Positions 60,799-64,000 of a stretch of DNA of 64,000 nt are shown here, one piece after another. Within the stretch, counting starts at the first letter, position 1; every line of letters starts with the position of its first letter. The stretch is from an uncultured Oscillospiraceae bacterium (lineage in GTDB: Bacteria > Bacillota > Clostridia > Oscillospirales > Ruminococcaceae): NCBI GenBank assembly GCA_900539695.1, contig UQDG01000002.1, forward strand, positions 1 to 64,000. Direction: 5' to 3'. Under the pieces are notes generated by a model, which worked only from the letters and a program-made list of their open reading frames with translations, had not been told where the DNA came from and did no database searches. The translations under genes were made by a program, and so were the position numbers.

Positions 60799-61299
60799 TC
60801 AGCTGCGGGCGGCGTGGCTGGCTTCCCGCTTGGCGCGGCGCTCCATCAACGTCTCCCAGCTGGAAGACATCTTGTCCGCCAGGCAGACAAGGCAGGCCTC
60901 GCGGCAGCGGGGCAGTTGGGTGATGGTCAGCGGCCACATGTGGGTCTGGATGATATTGCGCTCCTTGTTGTTGAGCTGAAACACCGCATCGGCGTTGTAG
61001 CGTGCAATTAGGGGGTGCTTAAAGCCGTGCCAGTGGGTGATGTTGGAACAGTTGTGCCAATCGTACAGATAAAAATCGTGCAAAAACGCGCCGCGCACCA
61101 GGCTGACTTCATCGGCATGGCAATGCCAGTGCAGGTTGAGCCAGTAGGCGATGCGGGTCACCCGCAGGCAATGCTCGTAGGTGGTGACGGTGCCGTGCTG
61201 GATGAACTGCTGCATCTCCAGCGCATGGGGGTCATCGGCAATGCCGCGCAGGATCTCGTACATACGTGCTTCCTGCGCCGGCGTCAGTTGGCAAACCAT
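60799..61299 (-). CDS. HD-domain hydrolase
   Basis: A 166-residue cytoplasmic HD protein. Metal ligands are visible as H in TTYEHCLRVTRIAYWL, HD in VRGAFLHDFYLYDW, and H in WHGFKHPLIARY. HD hydrolases act on phosphate compounds such as nucleotides; the substrate is not predictable. The C-terminal LPRCREACLVCLADKMSSSWE contains a further conserved Asp. ATG 61299 follows AAAGGAG; the extended frame up to 61413 is unsupported. It is the last normal gene before the AT-rich island. Confidence 0.88.
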   Translation of the reverse strand: MVCQLTPAQEARMYEILRGIADDPHALEMQQFIQHGTVTTYEHCLRVTRIAYWLNLHWHCHADEVSLVRGAFLHDFYLYDWHNCSNITHWHGFKHPLIARYNADAVFQLNNKERNIIQTHMWPLTITQLPRCREACLVCLADKMSSSWETLMERRAKREASHAARS

Positions 61300-61469
61300 C
61301 GGCGAGCACTCCTTTCTCTGTTGGGTATCCCCATTATACCGCGGTGTTTTCTCGGCTACAATAGGGCGCAAAAATTTCACTTTTAAGTGCACATAATTAA
61401 ATTTTCTCTTCATTTAGCCCAACAACCGCATAGCACCAAAATCTGCCTCTGCGGTTTTCAGCTCCAGCC

Positions 61470-61631
61470 TCATATAATCAGCCATATATGTCCAATCCGG
61501 CGTTCCTTGAACAAGTTCTGAATGTCATCCATGCTGTCGATGTTTGCCATCTGCAGCAATTCACGGATTTTTGCTCTACGGGCGTTTTCTTCCGGGCTTC
61601 GATTCTTTCGGGACATATCTTTTTTCTCCAT
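61470..61631 (-). pseudogene. Truncated IS256-family transposase, N-terminal fragment
   Basis: Reads MEKKDMSRKNRSPEENARRA followed by KIRELLQMANIDSMDDIQNLFKE, the usual start of a clostridial IS256-family transposase. After codon ~43 homology stops and the frame ends within ten codons at TGA 61470. All of the catalytic DDE domain is missing. Downstream, another frame (MADYMRLELKTAEADFGAMR to the stop near 61415) looks like the last part of an unrelated gene, so this is a junction of two remnants. Confidence 0.7.
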
Positions 61632-61688
61632 CCTGATGCTTCTATTTTACACCTCTCCGGAGGTTTACACAATTATTGGGATGGTCTC

Positions 61689-61802
61689 TTATTCTTCTTT
61701 ATTTTCTGGAAGATAGTACAGCTTTCCATTCTTAGAAATCAGCTGGACATCCTCTGCATATAGTTCAGATGTGTCTGCTATAACCTCTGCCAAAGCTCTC
61801 AA
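61689..61802 (-). CDS. Small hypothetical protein in the island
   Basis: A 37-codon ORF (MRALAEVIADTSELYAEDVQ...) ending KEE. TTG start at 61802 after GGAGGTG with good spacing; GTG 61811 is an alternative. The product is acidic and soluble. I do not recognise it. It lies 27 bases after a second small ORF on the same strand and just before the transposase fragment, so both may be leftovers of a mobile element. Confidence 0.4.
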   Translation of the reverse strand: MRALAEVIADTSELYAEDVQLISKNGKLYYLPENKEE

Positions 61803-61834
61803 AGTGTTCACCTCCACAATTTTATTCCAAACTC

Positions 61835-61930
61835 TTATCTCTTCTTCTCCAATATCCCATTAAACTTCGCCATAAACACAGCCGTTGTGACCGCTGCCGC
61901 CACGAGATTTGTTGAATTATTCTGTGCCAT
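61835..61930 (-). CDS. Very small hypothetical protein in the island
   Basis: A 31-codon ORF, MAQNNSTNLVAAAVTTAVFM then AKFNGILEKKR, with GGAG 8 bases upstream. An amphipathic or weakly hydrophobic middle and a basic end could suit a small membrane-active peptide, but this is only an impression. From 61931 to 62138 there is no gene, only the AT-rich spacer and a terminator. Confidence 0.4.
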   Translation of the reverse strand: MAQNNSTNLVAAAVTTAVFMAKFNGILEKKR

Positions 61931-62044
61931 GATTTTCTCCGTATTGTTCTATTTTTATTTATAACTTTATGTTCTTTTTCATATATAACTTTTCTATAAC
62001 ATTACAAATATAATAACATAAAACTGGCATATTACAAAATCAAA

Positions 62045-62076
62045 AGAACGATAGTTCTCTGAACTATCGTCCTCTT
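62045..62076 (-). terminator. Terminator of the lipoprotein gene
   Basis: ACGATAGTTC and GAACTATCGT form a perfect 10-base stem around TCT; on the minus strand TCTTTTGATTTT follows. Confidence 0.7.
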
Positions 62077-62138
62077 GATTACCCTATCAGCATAAATTGG
62101 TACAATTATCAACAACTGAGCTATTCTAATCTTACCTT

Positions 62139-62717
62139 CTAATTGATTGAATCCAAATATTCTAAAACTTCGGATAAAGTGATTCTCGCATTGCCTTGTT
62201 CACTATTTAAAACTTCAGGTTTGCTCATATCGAATGAGGCTTGCGTCACATTTAACAGACTAGGATAAGCATTTTCATATGTTTGTGTAATAAACAGATA
62301 TGTTTCTCCCACTTCGATTGTTGAAGCACCTTCTACAACAAAAAATTGACCATCTATCTTTCCACCTGGTCGTTTTATTGAAATTGAACTTGATTCTACA
62401 TTTCCTTTATACACCTTTTCAATACTAATATCAAAAATTGTATATGGAATTTCTGTAGCTTCAACTAATCCAGTTTCAGAATCGGCTCCTGTTTCTGATT
62501 TAACATTCAGTGATTCATAATTAATTTCCGTAACTGTACCACTAAAAACTAAATCTGAAGCATCAACAATTTCTTCCGCAGTATCATATACAGGATATTC
62601 CGCTTGAATAATAGTAGTTTCATTTTCATTTGTTGTGGATTTTGAATTTGAACTACAAGCACTCATAACAATTGAAATCAATAATATGCCAACTAGCATA
62701 AACGCTCTTTTTTTCAT
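62139..62717 (-). CDS. Predicted lipoprotein, unknown function
   Basis: A 192-residue secreted lipoprotein. A signal peptide with lipobox ends IVMSAC (Cys about residue 21), then a Ser/Thr/Asn linker and a beta-rich domain with VFSGTVTEINYESLNV and TIEVGETYLFITQTY, the look of a small OB- or netrin-like fold seen in many surface proteins. The base composition is much lower in GC than the chromosome around it. ATG 62717 has GGAGGATGAT upstream. The broken protease gene lies just upstream on the same strand. Confidence 0.75.
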   Translation of the reverse strand: MKKRAFMLVGILLISIVMSACSSNSKSTTNENETTIIQAEYPVYDTAEEIVDASDLVFSGTVTEINYESLNVKSETGADSETGLVEATEIPYTIFDISIEKVYKGNVESSSISIKRPGGKIDGQFFVVEGASTIEVGETYLFITQTYENAYPSLLNVTQASFDMSKPEVLNSEQGNARITLSEVLEYLDSIN

Positions 62718-62749
62718 ATCATCATCCTCCATATTTAATATTAAAATTA

Positions 62750-63131
62750 TTAATCATATTTCGCATTAACATTGTCAACATCAAATGTTTGTGGTGCTGT
62801 CATACCATTTCTGTTTCTGCTATATTTCATAATTGATGATTTTGATGTATTTGGATTATCCACATAGCCAAAAAACGTGTCCAAATTCATGCGTAACTGT
62901 ACTTTTAGCAAAATTATTAAAGTTTGTTGCATCCGCACTTATGGTTCTAGCATTAACCTTTATTGTAAATTTTGTTGTATATTTACTTTCATATTCAGAA
63001 TTCTTTGTGTTCCCACAACCGAGGTCTAACGCTACAACAACAGTCACCTTCCTCACAAGCTCTTTTTCCTTGTGATTTTCAGCAATCCTGTTGAAGCTGA
63101 AAAACTCTACAAAGTGCGTAAATTCAAGGAT
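62750..63131 (-). pseudogene. Broken zinc metalloprotease (metzincin type) with frameshift
   Basis: One frame carries TISADATNFNNFAKSTVTHEF then GHVFW and stops; the next frame continues GYVDNPNTSKSSIMKYSRNR to the stop at 62750. Removing one base from the T6 run (62870-62875) joins them into HEFGHVFGYVD, the HExxHxxGxxD zinc motif, followed by the SIMKYS Met-turn. The 5' side has no signal peptide and merges into the end of rlmD, so the N-terminus is lost too. AT-rich and probably acquired. Confidence 0.7.
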
Positions 63132-63133
63132 TT

Positions 63134-64000
63134 CTACATATCCTTTCTGTGTAGTCCTACCACCGTCTCCACATGCCGAGTCTGGGGGAAGAGGTCCACC
63201 GGGGTGAAGCCCTTTGCCTTATACCCATGGCGGGCAAAAATCGCTACATCCCGCGCCAAGGTTTCGGGGTCGCAGCTGACGTAGACTACCCGGCGGGGGG
63301 CCATTTTGGCCACGGCGGTGATGCACTCGGGCGTGCTGCCGGCGCGGGGCGGGTCCAGGAAGACCACGTCCGGATGCAGGCCCTCGTCTGCGGCGGCGGC
63401 CATCCACTCGGTAGCGTCGGCGCATACAAATTTGGCGTTGGACAGTTTATTATGCCGGGCGTTGGCGGCGGCATCTTTCACGGCAGCGGGGTTGCGCTCC
63501 ACGCCGATGACCTGCCCTGCGTGGGGCGCGGCGCACAGGCCGATGGTGCCGATGCCGCAATAGGCATCCACCACGGTCTCCTTGCCGGTCAGCTTGGCGG
63601 CGTCCAGCGCGGCGCGGTACAGTACCTCGGTCTGCCGGGGGTTGACCTGGTAAAAACTGCGGGAGGAAATGGCAAACTGCAGCCCGCACAGCGTGTCCAG
63701 CACAAAGCCGGGGCCGTAGAGCGTTTTCTCCCGGTTGCCCAGCACAGCGCTGCTTAAAGTGGGGTTGATATTTTGCACAATACTGACGACCCACGGCGCT
63801 TTTTTGCGCAGAGCCGCGCAGAAATTACGGCTGCCGGGCAGCTCCGGCCTCGGCGTGACCAGTGTGACCAGCACCTGCCCCTTGCGGGAGCAGCGCAGCA
63901 CCACGTGGCGCAGCAGGCCGGTGCGCTTGTCCTCGTCAAAAGCCGTGTAGCGGCAGGCGCGGGCGGCGTCCTGCACGGCGGCCAGCGTGCGGTTCAGCAC
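63134..64000 (-). CDS. rlmD: 23S rRNA (uracil-C5)-methyltransferase, partial
   Basis: The C-terminal 288 residues of a TrmA/RlmD-type enzyme; the gene continues past the window edge, so the N-terminal TRAM and Cys cluster are not seen. Visible motifs: SFYQVNPRQTEVLY, the SAM-binding VVDAYCGIGTIGL, VFLDPPRAGS, and the catalytic Cys in YVSCDPETLARD. It methylates C5 of a uracil in 23S rRNA (RlmD or RlmCD). An AT-rich island starts immediately after its stop codon. Confidence 0.93.
   Translation of the reverse strand: MLNRTLAAVQDAARACRYTAFDEDKRTGLLRHVVLRCSRKGQVLVTLVTPRPELPGSRNFCAALRKKAPWVVSIVQNINPTLSSAVLGNREKTLYGPGFVLDTLCGLQFAISSRSFYQVNPRQTEVLYRAALDAAKLTGKETVVDAYCGIGTIGLCAAPHAGQVIGVERNPAAVKDAAANARHNKLSNAKFVCADATEWMAAAADEGLHPDVVFLDPPRAGSTPECITAVAKMAPRRVVYVSCDPETLARDVAIFARHGYKAKGFTPVDLFPQTRHVETVVGLHRKDM

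Noticed and set aside
61488..61763. A 91-codon plus-strand frame in the island
   Set aside because: It is antisense to the IS256 fragment and has no ribosome site; the minus strand reads a known transposase start.

Overview
The window looks like a chromosomal segment of a GC-rich, low-GC-lineage Gram-positive (Bacillota), most like the gut Oscillospiraceae/Ruminococcaceae group (Gemmiger, Subdoligranulum, Faecalibacterium type). This is an inference. It rests on a T-box ahead of valS, an MsmX-type orphan ABC ATPase, an intact SigK-like sigma factor, a SpoIID protein, strong AGGAGG ribosome sites and many dispersed palindromic repeats. No rRNA, tRNA, CRISPR array or phage was seen.

Layout. 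1-19.6 kb is housekeeping and small regulators: an ArsC-fold protein, T-box/valS, a nucleotidyltransferase, a DUF2628 membrane protein, prfB, a P-type ATPase, SpoIID, a fructose PTS, MsmX with a divergent AraC regulator, an Lrp regulator and a GT2. 19.8-28.1 kb (minus strand) is a surface-glycan operon: a LegB-like dehydratase, a DUF2142 protein and two copies of a two-gene cassette (a large GT-C-like membrane protein plus a ~220-residue membrane-anchored partner). 28.5-32.3 kb holds cyclophilin, a phospholipase-C-like protein, an Atg22-type permease and a SpoU methyltransferase. 32.4-37.1 kb is a sulfur block: metY, mnmA, cysK and an Rrf2 regulator. 37.3-42.7 kb is a phosphorelay ending in a REC/HD-GYP/GGDEF protein. 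42.9-45.6 kb holds pyrG and a PAP2 phosphatase. 45.7-54.8 kb is a second minus-strand glycan operon: a WecE-like aminotransferase, a GNAT enzyme, three paralogous GT-C proteins, an ArnC/GtrB-like GT2, an acyltransferase and a pair of small EamA transporters. 54.9-61.3 kb holds an aminotransferase, BlaI, SigK, DUF4153 and DUF2975/YozG genes and an HD protein. 61.4-63.1 kb is an AT-rich island of remnants inserted next to rlmD, which runs off the window edge.

How it works together. The second glycan operon reads as a complete pathway: make and acetylate an amino-sugar nucleotide, load it on undecaprenyl phosphate, flip it with the EamA pair, and transfer it outside the membrane with GT-C enzymes. 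The sulfur block appears to be controlled in two ways. metY and cysK share a motif at their transcription starts, next to the Rrf2 gene, and metY also has a 37-codon, five-cysteine leader ORF followed by competing antiterminator and terminator hairpins.

The two observations I rate highest are this putative cysteine attenuator (33786-33959) and a 172-bp palindromic element present in four full-length copies, in two subfamilies whose differences preserve base pairing.
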